From G963675935 sp963803125 (GTDB taxonomy: Bacteria; Planctomycetota; Planctomycetia; Pirellulales; Thermoguttaceae), in assembly GCA_963803125.1 (NCBI GenBank), contig CAWDLR010000002.1, forward strand, positions 310,001 through 374,000: a DNA stretch of 64,000 bases, read 5' to 3'. Numbering within the stretch: the stretch's first letter is position 1; every line of letters starts with the position of its first letter. Both the position numbers and the translations under genes were made by a program. The notes under the pieces are model-generated. The model was given only the letters and a program-made list of their open reading frames with translations, ran no database searches and had not been told where the DNA came from. Below are positions 27,344 to 34,875 of this stretch, one piece after another.

Positions 27344-28341
27344 CTTTCGGCTGGAAGCTCGGGGTTTTCGCGGGCATGGCGGCGCTGGCGCTGGCCTGGG
27401 CGCCGTTCTGGGGCATCGAGCGCATCCCCTTCAGCGCTCTGTGGGGCCAGGTGGACGATTACGCCAAGGCCGACGTGCTCTGGAAACTGCGGATACCGCG
27501 GGTGCTGATGGCGTTTCTGGCCGGGACCGCGCTATCGACCAGCGGCATGGTCTTCCAGGCGATGTTCCGCAACCCGCTGGCCACGCCTTACACGCTGGGC
27601 GTTTCCAGCGGGGCCGCGCTGGGCGCGTCCGTGGCGATTCAGTTCGGCTGGAGCTTCGCCTTCATGGGGCTCTCGGGCGTGTCGTTGGCGGCCTTCGCCG
27701 GGGCGGTGCTCTCGATCGCCTTGGTCTACCTGTTGACCGCCCGCAGCCGGCACGGCTCGTCGGCCGGCACGATGCTGCTGGCCGGCGTGGCGATCTGCTT
27801 CTTCTTTTCCAGCCTGATCCTCTTCCTGCAATACATGACCGACCTGAGCAAGTCGGTCCGCATGCTCCGCTGGACGATGGGCGGATTCGAGGCGATCGTG
27901 CAGTTCCGCGATTTCTGGGGCGTGTTTCCTTTCGTGGTTTCCGGCTGTCTGATCGTCTGGTATCTGCTGCACGAGTTGAATCTGCTGGCGACCGGCGAGG
28001 AGTTCGCCTTCAGCCGCGGCGTGAACGTCAACCGCACGAAACTGTTGCTGTTTCTGAGCGTGTCGTTGATGGTCGGGGCGGTGGTGGCGCTGTGCGGGCC
28101 GATCGGTTTCGTGGGGCTGATGGCGCCGCACATCTGCCGCTTGATCGTCGGTCCCGATCATCGCCGGCTCTATCCGGCGGCGTGGTTGTTCGGCGGGGCG
28201 TTCTTGGTGATTTGCGACACGGCGTCGCGGGTGGTGATGCCGCCGACGGAATTACCGGTGGGCATCATCACGGCCCTGTTGGGCGGCCCGTTCTTCCTCT
28301 GGCTGCTGCTGGCCCGCCGCGAGGATTTTGGGCCGGTGTAG
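27310..28341 (+). CDS. FecCD-family ABC transporter permease
   Basis: 343 residues with about nine membrane helices. Family landmarks: RIPRVLMAFLAGTALSTSGMVFQAMFRNPLATPYTLGVSSGAALGAS and GPIGFVGLMAPHICRLIVGPDHRRLYPAAWLFGG, the cytoplasmic loop that contacts the ATPase. The start is GTG 27310 inside the preceding gene. A single permease gene implies a homodimeric channel, as for BtuC. With its two upstream neighbours it forms a complete importer for a metal chelate such as a corrinoid, haem or siderophore. Confidence 0.93.
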   Translation: MASDLTTKNEIAFGWKLGVFAGMAALALAWAPFWGIERIPFSALWGQVDDYAKADVLWKLRIPRVLMAFLAGTALSTSGMVFQAMFRNPLATPYTLGVSSGAALGASVAIQFGWSFAFMGLSGVSLAAFAGAVLSIALVYLLTARSRHGSSAGTMLLAGVAICFFFSSLILFLQYMTDLSKSVRMLRWTMGGFEAIVQFRDFWGVFPFVVSGCLIVWYLLHELNLLATGEEFAFSRGVNVNRTKLLLFLSVSLMVGAVVALCGPIGFVGLMAPHICRLIVGPDHRRLYPAAWLFGGAFLVICDTASRVVMPPTELPVGIITALLGGPFFLWLLLARREDFGPV

Positions 28342-28493
28342 AACCGCGGCCGTTTGCATGCCGATTTTTCGCCCCGCCCGAGCCAATGCGTTTGCCCATC
28401 CGGCTTTTCTGACCTATATTTTAACGTCGGTCAGCGTGCGCGGAATCGCGACGTGATCCGGTCTTGTCGAAGCCCATCTAGAGGAGGATTCCG

Positions 28494-28778
28494 ATGAAGA
28501 GCATCTTTGCCGCAGTCGCCGTGGTTCTGTTGCTGGGTACGACCGCCTACGGGCAGTGTTGTGGGTGGCCGACGACCGCCTACTATCCCACCCCGGTCTA
28601 CGCCTATTCTCCCCCGGTCTACGCCTATCCGACGCCCTGCTATTCCTGCGGCATGCCGGTGGCGTATCCTTACGTCGCCTACTCGCCGGTCGTGCCCGCG
28701 ACCGTCTGGTACGGGCCGGGAGTGGTCGTTCGCAGACCATTCTTCCCCTGGCGGCCCTATCGCGTCTGGATACCCTAG
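28494..28778 (+). CDS. Small secreted Tyr/Pro-rich protein
   Basis: 94 residues: signal peptide SIFAAVAVVLLLGTTAYG, then a Tyr/Pro/Val-rich mature part with repeats of VYAYSPP / VYAYPTP, four Cys in CCGW and CYSCG, and a basic tail. AGAGGAGG lies eight bases before the ATG. Similar in style to the protein at 24986-25297; together they bracket the uptake operon. No known domain. Confidence 0.65.
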   Translation: MKSIFAAVAVVLLLGTTAYGQCCGWPTTAYYPTPVYAYSPPVYAYPTPCYSCGMPVAYPYVAYSPVVPATVWYGPGVVVRRPFFPWRPYRVWIP

Positions 28779-28812
28779 GCGTCTGAGGGAGTTGGAGCGT
28801 GGGATTAGCTAC

Positions 28813-28890
28813 GTTTAGCCGGCGTGCTTGCACGCCGTCAATTTGGGAAAACGTGTGCTTTTCCGCGGCGTGCAAGCGCGCCGGCTAAAC
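28813..28890. repeat. GTTTAGCC-type palindromic element
   Basis: Two 25-bp arms, 28813-28837 and 28866-28890, reverse complements with one mismatch, bounded by GTTTAGCC and GGCTAAAC. The loop contains a second A/T-rich pair (GGGAAAACG and TGCTTTTCC). It is a full member of the family seen at 58195-58276 and 58691-58761. Confidence 0.8.
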
Positions 28891-28961
28891 TCCATCGTTT
28901 GACGGTGTGGGACTGCCAGGCATCGCTTTATCCGCCGCGTGTTTTCTGATATTCTGACGGT

Positions 28962-30801
28962 ATGAGCAGATTCACGTTGCGGACCGTCGGGGCTTTTGGA
29001 CTGGCGTTGGGTATTGCGGCATGGCTGGCGGGCCACGCGGCGGCGGGCGTGGAAGAGGCGAAGCCCGCTGCCGGGGCGGCGGCGCAGCCCGCTTCCCCCG
29101 AGCAGATCGCCCGACTCATCCGCCAGTTGGGCGACAAAGACTACTACGTGCGGCAGCGGGCGCAGGATGAATTGGCCCATTCGGGGCTGGCTGCGGTCGA
29201 AGCCCTCGAGGCGGCCAGCAGCGACGACGATCCCGAGGTCGCCGCTCGCGCCCGCTATCTGCTGCGGCTGATGCGGATCGAATGGACCGTGGCGAGCGAT
29301 CCGGCCGAGGTCAAGAAATGCCTCCGCGATTACGATAATCTCGACGCGCGCACGCGCGAGGTGCGGATGCAGATGCTGGCCGGCCTGCCCGAGGCCAAGG
29401 GCGTTGCCGCGTTGTGCCGCTTGGTGCGGTTCGAGAAGTCGTCGCAGCTCTCGAAGGCCGCGGCCACGGCGCTGTTGTTTCGTGGCAAGGGCGCCGCTTC
29501 GCCCTCTCCCGCCGCCGGCGAGGTCATTCGCAAAAGCTTGCAGGGCTGCCAACGCCCCGGCGGCGTTTGGCTCTTGACTTGGGCGCGGCTGGCCGCCGAC
29601 CCGCAGGCCGCAATGGCGAAGTGGCGAAGACTCGTCGCCGCCGAGACGGCCGTGCTGCGGCAGACGCCCGAGGAATCGAGCCCCGAGATCGTGGCCCGAC
29701 TGATCCGCTTCCAGGTGGCCTGGCTGCAGAAGCTCGGCAAGAACGAGCAGGCGACCGCGGCGATCGGCCAACTCGCCGAGTTGGAGCCGAGCGACTCCAA
29801 TTCCGTGGCCGACCTGCTCGCCTGGTTGATCGACCAGAAGGCGTGGAAGGTGGTCGATCGGCTGAGCGAGCGGCTTGGGCCGCGGTTCGCCGCCGAGCCA
29901 GTGCTGCTCTACACGCTGGCCCAGGCCTGCGCGGAGCGCGGCGAGAAGCAGCGGGCGGAGCAGACGGCCCTGCGCGCTGCAACTGCACCCCGGCAAACAG
30001 GAGGACGATCTGGTGCAACATTGGGGAGTGGCGCAGCAACTCCACGATCGCGGCCTGTTCGACTGGGCGCGCCGCGAGTACGAACACGTAATGTCTCAAG
30101 CCGGCGAAGAGGACGAACTGGCGATCGTGTCGCGGCTCCAGCTCTCCGAGATGCTGCACGAGCAAGGGCAAGATCTCGACGCCGCCGCAGTGCTGGAAAA
30201 ACTCGTCCACGTCATCGACGCCGGCAAAGTGACCGAAGCCATGCTCCCCGGCCGCGAACTCCGCGACGTTCGCTCGCGGCTCCCCTATTTCCACGCCTGT
30301 CATTGGGAGGCGAAGAACAACGTCGCCAAGCAGCGCGAATACCTCGACAAGGCCCTGGAAGTGAATCCCGAGGACATCGACGTGCTGATCGCCTGTTACC
30401 ACCTGCCGGGCGCGACGGCCGCGTACCACAAGAAGATCGTCGATCTGGTCGAGAAGACCGCGGAGAAACTGCACGCCGAGATCGCGCTCGATCCCGAAAG
30501 CCCCTCGATGTACAACCAATACGCCTGGCTGGTAGGCAACACCGAAGGCGACTTCGACGAGGCCCTGCGATGCTCGCAGAAGTCGCTGGAGTTGCAGCCC
30601 GAAGAGGGCGGCTATTACGACACGCTCGCCCACGTCTATTTCGGCAAAGGCGACTACGAAAACGCCATTAAGTACCAGACCAAGGCGGCGCAGCTCGATC
30701 CGCATTCCGGCCTGATTCTCAAGAAGCTGGCCGTCTTCCGCAAGAAACTTGGGGAACAGAAGAAAAAGAAGAAGGGCGATGTAACACAGCACGTCGGTTA
30801 G
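28962..30801 (+). pseudogene. HEAT/TPR-repeat exported protein, frameshifted
   Basis: Signal peptide (VGAFGLALGIAAWLAGHAAAG), a HEAT-like stretch (IARLIRQLGDKDYYVRQRAQDELAHSG...) and then TPR-like helices to the end (DTLAHVYFGKGDYENAIKYQTKAAQLDPHSGLI). The first frame is good to about 29978 (ERGEKQRAEQTALR); the continuation LQLHPGKQEDDLVQHWG lies one base further, consistent with an extra G in GCGCG near 29979. Removing it gives about 612 residues. Either a sequencing indel or a recent mutation; codon pattern and homology look intact on both sides. Such proteins usually mediate protein-protein contacts; no partner is evident. Confidence 0.7.
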
Positions 30802-30933
30802 CGGCTGTCCAAGAATAACTTTGGAGTTTCCTGCAACCGTCATTCTGAGCGCAGCGAAGAATCTCCGGGGGACCGACGAGATTCTTCGCTGCGCTCAGAA
30901 TGACGAAGAGGGGACTTATTCTTGGACAGCCGC
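30801..30933. repeat. Nested palindromic element
   Basis: Outer 18-bp perfect arms (30801-30818 and 30916-30933) containing CTGTCCAAGAATAA enclose inner 26-bp perfect arms (30839-30864 and 30879-30904) containing CATTCTGAGCGCAGCGAAG. The two layers look like independent palindromes, one inserted in the other. Confidence 0.8.
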
Positions 30934-30976
30934 TTAGCACTAAAGCGACATGTCCACCACGGAGACACGGAGGCGA

Positions 30977-31168
30977 GGATGAAGGATGAGGGATGAAGGA
31001 TGAGGGATGAAGGATGCAGGAGGAGGGATGTAGGGCTGCGTGAAACGGGACTGGCGGGAATGAGGTTTCGTTTTTCATCAGTCGTTATTCTCGTTGGCGA
31101 TGACGTTCGTCTTTCCGCGCTGTGATCTTCATCTCTCATCCCTCATCCTTCATCCTTCATCCCTCCTC
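30977..31168. repeat. Inverted pair of GGATGAAGGATGAG minisatellites
   Basis: A run of GGATGAAGGATGAGG-type units (30977-31017) is matched by the opposite-strand version CATCCCTCATCCTTCATCC at about 31129-31168. No gene is seen between 30802 and 31203; the whole 402-base gap is repeats. Confidence 0.7.
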
Positions 31169-31203
31169 CGGGTCTCCGTGGTAAGCATGATGGAGGAAGT
31201 GAC

Positions 31204-32016
31204 ATGAAGTCGTTTTCTGTTCGCGGAACCGAACTCCACTGCGTCGATCGCGGCCAGGGGCGGCCGGTGCTCTTTGTACACGGTTTTCCGCTGGACCACA
31301 CGATGTGGACCGCTCAGATCGAAGCGCTATCGTCCGATTATCGCGTGATCGCCCCGGATCTTCGCGGCTTCGGCCGCAGCCTCATCCGGAGCACGGGCGG
31401 GACGCCCGTGGTTCCGTTCACGATGGAACAGTTTGCCGACGATCTGGCCGCGCTATTGGATGCGCTCGAGGTTCGCGAGCCGGCGGTGTATTGCGGGCTG
31501 TCGATGGGCGGATACATCGCGCTGCAATTCCAGCGGAAGTATGCCGAGCGGTTGCGGGGGCTGGCGCTTTGCGACACCCGCTCGACCGCCGACACGGCGG
31601 AGGCCGCGGCCGGCCGCCGTACGATGGCCGAGCGGGTACTCAAAGAGGGGCCGGCCTTCGTGGCCGAGACGATGCTGCCGCGGCTGGTCTGCGAGACGAC
31701 GCGGCAAGAGCGGCCGGGGCTGGTCGAGGAGTTGCGGCGGGTGATCATGGCCAATTGCCCCCAGGGCATTGCCGCCGCCGCGCTGGGGATGGCCCAGCGG
31801 CCTGACATGACCGCCTCGCTCGGTGGAATTCGCTGCCCGACGCTGGTCGTCGTCGGCCAGGAAGACACGATCTCTCCGCCGGCGGAGATGCGCGGGATTG
31901 CCGCGGCGATTCCGCGTGCCCGCTTCGTCGAGATTCCTGCCGCCGGCCACATGTCGCCGATGGAGAACCCCGCCGCGGTAACGGCCGCGATCGCCGAGTT
32001 CCTGGCGACGCTGTAG
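31204..32016 (+). CDS. Alpha/beta hydrolase
   Basis: 270 residues. Catalytic triad in family order: Ser in CGLSMGGYIALQ, Asp in VVVGQEDTISPP and His in IPAAGHMSPMENP; oxyanion/HG motif in VHGFPLDHTMW. GAGGAAG precedes the ATG. Residues STGGTPVVP after GFGRSL are encoded by a palindrome (31392-31410), lengthening a loop that is normally short before the PFTMEQFADDL helix. No signal peptide. Related to 3-oxoadipate enol-lactonase-like and general esterase families; substrate unknown. Confidence 0.88.
   Translation: MKSFSVRGTELHCVDRGQGRPVLFVHGFPLDHTMWTAQIEALSSDYRVIAPDLRGFGRSLIRSTGGTPVVPFTMEQFADDLAALLDALEVREPAVYCGLSMGGYIALQFQRKYAERLRGLALCDTRSTADTAEAAAGRRTMAERVLKEGPAFVAETMLPRLVCETTRQERPGLVEELRRVIMANCPQGIAAAALGMAQRPDMTASLGGIRCPTLVVVGQEDTISPPAEMRGIAAAIPRARFVEIPAAGHMSPMENPAAVTAAIAEFLATL
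31392..31410. repeat. In-frame palindrome within the hydrolase gene
   Basis: CACGGGCG, GGA, CGCCCGTG: 8-bp perfect arms with a three-base loop. The CACGGGC/GCCCGTG core is the same as in the element at 32319-32373. Confidence 0.6.
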
Positions 32017-32123
32017 CAGGATTGCGCAGCGTTCTCGACGGATTTCAGTTGCTTCGCCGAGCCGTTTCTAGGTAGAATCGGGATACGGAAAGAGGCTGAA
32101 TTCTCCGCCGTAGGGGGGGTGTG

Positions 32124-32291
32124 ATGGCCGTAAGCATGACGATGGTGGTTATTCCGGTCCTGGCGGCGCTGGTGGCGAGCGTTGTTCTCTCTACCGGTAC
32201 GAGTGCTTTGTCGCTTGCACTGCTCAGGAGAGCGGTGGTGAAATCGAAGCAGGCGCCGACGCCGAGGATTCGCAGGCAGGTCGCCGATTGA
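32124..32291 (+). CDS. Small single-helix membrane protein
   Basis: 55 residues (MAVSMTMVVIPVLAALVASVVL...), one hydrophobic helix from about residue 6 to 30 and a basic tail rich in Lys/Arg. A G-rich AGGGGGGT tract lies before the ATG. Its TGA stop is inside the 10-bp target duplication of the adjacent IS, so the IS inserted exactly at the gene's end without changing the product. No family recognised. Confidence 0.45.
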   Translation: MAVSMTMVVIPVLAALVASVVLSTGTSALSLALLRRAVVKSKQAPTPRIRRQVAD

Positions 32292-32318
32292 CCAGGGCCG
32301 ATCAGTTTTCCTATCTAG

Positions 32319-32373
32319 GTGGCACGGGCATCCTGCCCGTGGCCGAAAAACACGGGCAAGATGCCCGTGCCAC
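32319..32373. repeat. Palindromic element inside the IS4-type element
   Basis: 23-bp arms (32319-32341 and 32351-32373) with one mismatch, of the form GTGGCACGGGCATC-TTGCCCGTG, and a CCGAAAAA-containing loop. It lies between the left terminal repeat and the transposase gene. Confidence 0.75.
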
Positions 32374-32544
32374 GCAATGCCAAGGCTTGATTGGAAGCGG
32401 TTTTGATGTAATCTTTTGCGAGGTCGAGGGTTGCGTTGAAAATGTGCTTTGGGAAAATGGCGGTGAATTGACCGCGCATGAAAAAGCCGTTCCAGCAATG
32501 ATAGGGGGTCACAACACCAAACCCCATCATGGAAGGAACGGCAA

Positions 32545-33888
32545 ATGGCCAACGCAAGGAAGCGGGCCCGCCAACGACGGCGGGCGAAATCGTTGATCGG
32601 CTCGATGCGAGAGTTTCTCACGCCGGAAGTTTTCAAGCAAGTCCGAAATGCTTCAAAACGCAGGAAATGCCCGCGTTGGGACTTGCATCCTTTGCTTTAC
32701 ATCATCATCCTGACGACCTATTGCTGTGGCGACAGCCTCCCGGAAAAGTTTGAAGCCGCCAGAATGTTCTATGTCGCCAGTTGTCCAAAACGAAAACGGC
32801 CGGGCCAGCACTTTTCCGGCTTTGAAAAGGCCATCGCCAAACTTCCCATGCCCATCCTGCGGGCGTTGGCGGCGGCCCTGCGCGCACGGATGGAAGTCAT
32901 TTTCGGCAATCAGTGGAAAGTGGGAAACTTCATCCCCTTTGGCTGTGATGGCACGCGGCAGACGTGTCCCCGCACCGAGGAACTGGAGCAACGCTTGGGA
33001 AGCGGCGGCAAAGAGGATTCGTCACCGACGATCTGGAACACCTCGATCGTGCATCTTACCTTGGGCATTCCCTTTTGCTGGCGATTGGGGAAGGGGGGCA
33101 AAGCCAGCGAACGAAGTCACCTCATGTACATGCTGCGTTGGCTGCCAGCGGCGGCGTTGGTGGTGGCCGACGCGGGATATGTGGGCTACAACGTGGCCGC
33201 GACCATGATCTTGGCGAACGTGTCCTTTCTCATCCGCATGTCCTCCAAGGCCACCTTTTACAGCGAAACCCAGGAACTGTTGGAGGAGTTCCGCGAAGGG
33301 ATTGTCTATTATTGGCCGAAGAGCCAGCAGGAGGACGGCAAGCCGCCGATTCGCGGCCGATTGCTGCGGATTCACAGTTGCCGTCATAAGGTGGACGTCT
33401 GGCTGTTTACGAACGTGGAAGATGCGAAGCAGCTATCCTTGGAGATGGCGGGAACTTGTTATCGTTGGAGGTGGGAAAACGAGGGATTTTTCAGAACCTA
33501 CAAGCGAACCTTGAAGAAAGTGGCGTTGATGAGTCGGACGCTACGGCTAGTGCATCGCGAGGCAGAGGCTTCGATGATCGCAACGCAGTTATTGCTTTGT
33601 CAAGGCGCGTTGGCGATGCCGGCACCGCCGAAAGACAGCCTCCCGATAATGTGCAGCCCACGGGGGGTGTTGCTGGAGGTGCGTCGTGACATGTTAGGCC
33701 GTAGGGAATCCAAGCCATTTCGTGAAAGGATTGCCCGAGCGCAACGCGAACGGCGTGTGCGTACCAGCCCGAAACAGAAGCGGGAATGGCCGCGTCGCAA
33801 AGCTCACACGGCGCCACACCCGCCGGTCTTGCTGCGGCTGACAGAAGAACAGAAAGTCAAGATTCAACAACAGTTACAAGCGGCATAA
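32545..33888 (+). CDS. IS4-family transposase
   Basis: 447 residues, DDE transposase. First Asp in FGCDGTRQTCPR, second Asp in VVADAGYVGYN, and the Glu in the IS4 signature YRWRWENEGFFRTYKR (Y-R-E-K type). The frame is uninterrupted and GGAAGGA precedes the ATG at 32545. Basic, disordered C-terminus. It cuts and pastes the element bounded by 32293 and 33961. Confidence 0.9.
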   Translation: MANARKRARQRRRAKSLIGSMREFLTPEVFKQVRNASKRRKCPRWDLHPLLYIIILTTYCCGDSLPEKFEAARMFYVASCPKRKRPGQHFSGFEKAIAKLPMPILRALAAALRARMEVIFGNQWKVGNFIPFGCDGTRQTCPRTEELEQRLGSGGKEDSSPTIWNTSIVHLTLGIPFCWRLGKGGKASERSHLMYMLRWLPAAALVVADAGYVGYNVAATMILANVSFLIRMSSKATFYSETQELLEEFREGIVYYWPKSQQEDGKPPIRGRLLRIHSCRHKVDVWLFTNVEDAKQLSLEMAGTCYRWRWENEGFFRTYKRTLKKVALMSRTLRLVHREAEASMIATQLLLCQGALAMPAPPKDSLPIMCSPRGVLLEVRRDMLGRRESKPFRERIARAQRERRVRTSPKQKREWPRRKAHTAPHPPVLLRLTEEQKVKIQQQLQAA

Positions 33889-33998
33889 CACAGTAAACTG
33901 GAAATGGCATTGCGTGCCACGTCAAACGTCGTTACCCAACTTGAATAACTGATTGGCCCTTGCCGATTGACTTCTGCGGCGGCGGTGATTCTAATAGC

Positions 33999-34081
33999 CC
34001 TTAGACTTTGGGGGTTCTCGTCTAAGGAAGACAGCAGGTTTCGGCCTGAAGATCGAGGTGCAAACCCTCGGGACTCCACTT
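33999..34081 (+). other. Three consecutive hairpins, last one tRNA T-arm-like
   Basis: Hairpin 1: CCTTAGAC/GTCTAAGG (33999-34006/34020-34027). Hairpin 2: CAGG/CCTG (34035-34038/34045-34048) with a TTTCGG loop. Hairpin 3: CGAGG-TGCAAAC-CCTCG (34054-34070), 5-bp stem with a 7-base T-loop-like sequence, followed by GGACTCCAC as in an acceptor 3' strand. The layout resembles the 3' end of a tRNA or tmRNA, but no 5' half exists. ACTCCACTT (34073-34081) is also complementary to 34152-34160. The rest of 33972-34239 holds no convincing gene. Confidence 0.3.
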
Positions 34082-34239
34082 CTCCCTCCTGCGGCAATTC
34101 TATCGCTCTCTGGGGTCGCACTTCGCTCTTGATGGGGGTGACGCTGGCGACAAGTGGAGTGACCGGGGGCCTGATCTCATCCGGGAGGCTTCCGAGATAG
34201 CGCTCTTGGTCCGTTAGGAGCCCCAGACCGAGCGGAACC

Positions 34240-34875
34240 GTGGCCGGTGAACCTTTTGTCGAAAACTCGGGAATCACGGGAACGGTGAATACTCACGAGG
34301 ACGACGAACGCATGTTGATCGCCCGCGCCCAGGGCGGCGAAGCGGCCGCTTTTCGGCAACTGGCCGAACTGCACGCCGCTACCCTGTGGCGCTGTGCGCT
34401 GACACTGTGCCGGGATGCTCACTGGGCGGAAGACATCGCGCAGGAGACGCTGATCGAGGCATGGCGATCGTTGTCGCGTTTCGACGGCCGCTGCCGCTTC
34501 TCGACCTGGCTGTACGGCATTCTGCGGCACCGGTTTTTGAAAGGGCGGCGGCGCTCGAACGCTGTTGCCCTTTCCGAAACCGATCTTCGCAATCACGAGC
34601 AGAGCGTGGAGCGGTCGCCCGATCGCTTCGCGGAAGCATCGGAAGACGCACGACGGGTGCGGCAGGCGGTGGCCAACTTGCCGGAAGAACACCGCACGGT
34701 CGTCGAGCTGCGTTTCTTCGCCGCGGCGAAGTTGGACGAGATTGCGGCGGCCCTGGACTGTCCGCTCGGCACGGTGAAGTCACGATTGCATCACGCCTTG
34801 GAGAAACTGCGGCAAATGAATCTCGCGGTGAACCTTTTCGCTTCGCCCGGGGAAACAAGGGAGAATAGGCCATGA
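34240..34875 (+). CDS. ECF sigma factor (module 1)
   Basis: Sigma-70 family extracytoplasmic-function factor, 211 residues from GTG 34240. Region 2: AEDIAQETLIEAWRSLSRFDGRCRFSTWLYGILRH (core binding, -10 recognition). Region 4: LPEEHRTVVELRFFAAAKLDEIAAALDCPLGTVKSRLHHALEKLRQ (helix-turn-helix, -35 recognition). Downstream starts at GTG 34285 or ATG 34312 would keep both domains and are equally possible; the 34240 GTG may even lie inside the gene's own promoter (GGAAC at 34234-34238, GTC at 34258). The stop overlaps the anti-sigma ATG (ATGA), a sign of translational coupling. Confidence 0.88.
   Translation: MAGEPFVENSGITGTVNTHEDDERMLIARAQGGEAAAFRQLAELHAATLWRCALTLCRDAHWAEDIAQETLIEAWRSLSRFDGRCRFSTWLYGILRHRFLKGRRRSNAVALSETDLRNHEQSVERSPDRFAEASEDARRVRQAVANLPEEHRTVVELRFFAAAKLDEIAAALDCPLGTVKSRLHHALEKLRQMNLAVNLFASPGETRENRP

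Larger units (their letters stand above)
32293..33961. mobile_element. IS4-family insertion sequence, complete
   Basis: 1,669-bp element with one transposase gene. Terminal inverted repeats: CAGGGCCGATCAGTT at 32293-32307 versus AAGGGCCAATCAGTT read inward from 33961, 13 of 15 matching. A 10-bp direct duplication GCCGATTGAC flanks it (32283-32292 and 33962-33971). The intact gene, ends and duplication point to a fairly recent insertion. The left noncoding part carries a palindromic element. Confidence 0.85.

Noticed and set aside
33999..34160. Circularly permuted tmRNA gene
   Set aside because: The complementary ACTCCACTT/AAGTGGAGT arms fit the idea, but there is no room for a tag reading frame or pseudoknots before the sigma gene.
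33967..34200. 77-codon open frame after the IS4-type element
   Set aside because: TTG start, no ribosome site, no similarity, and it overlaps the hairpin-rich region.
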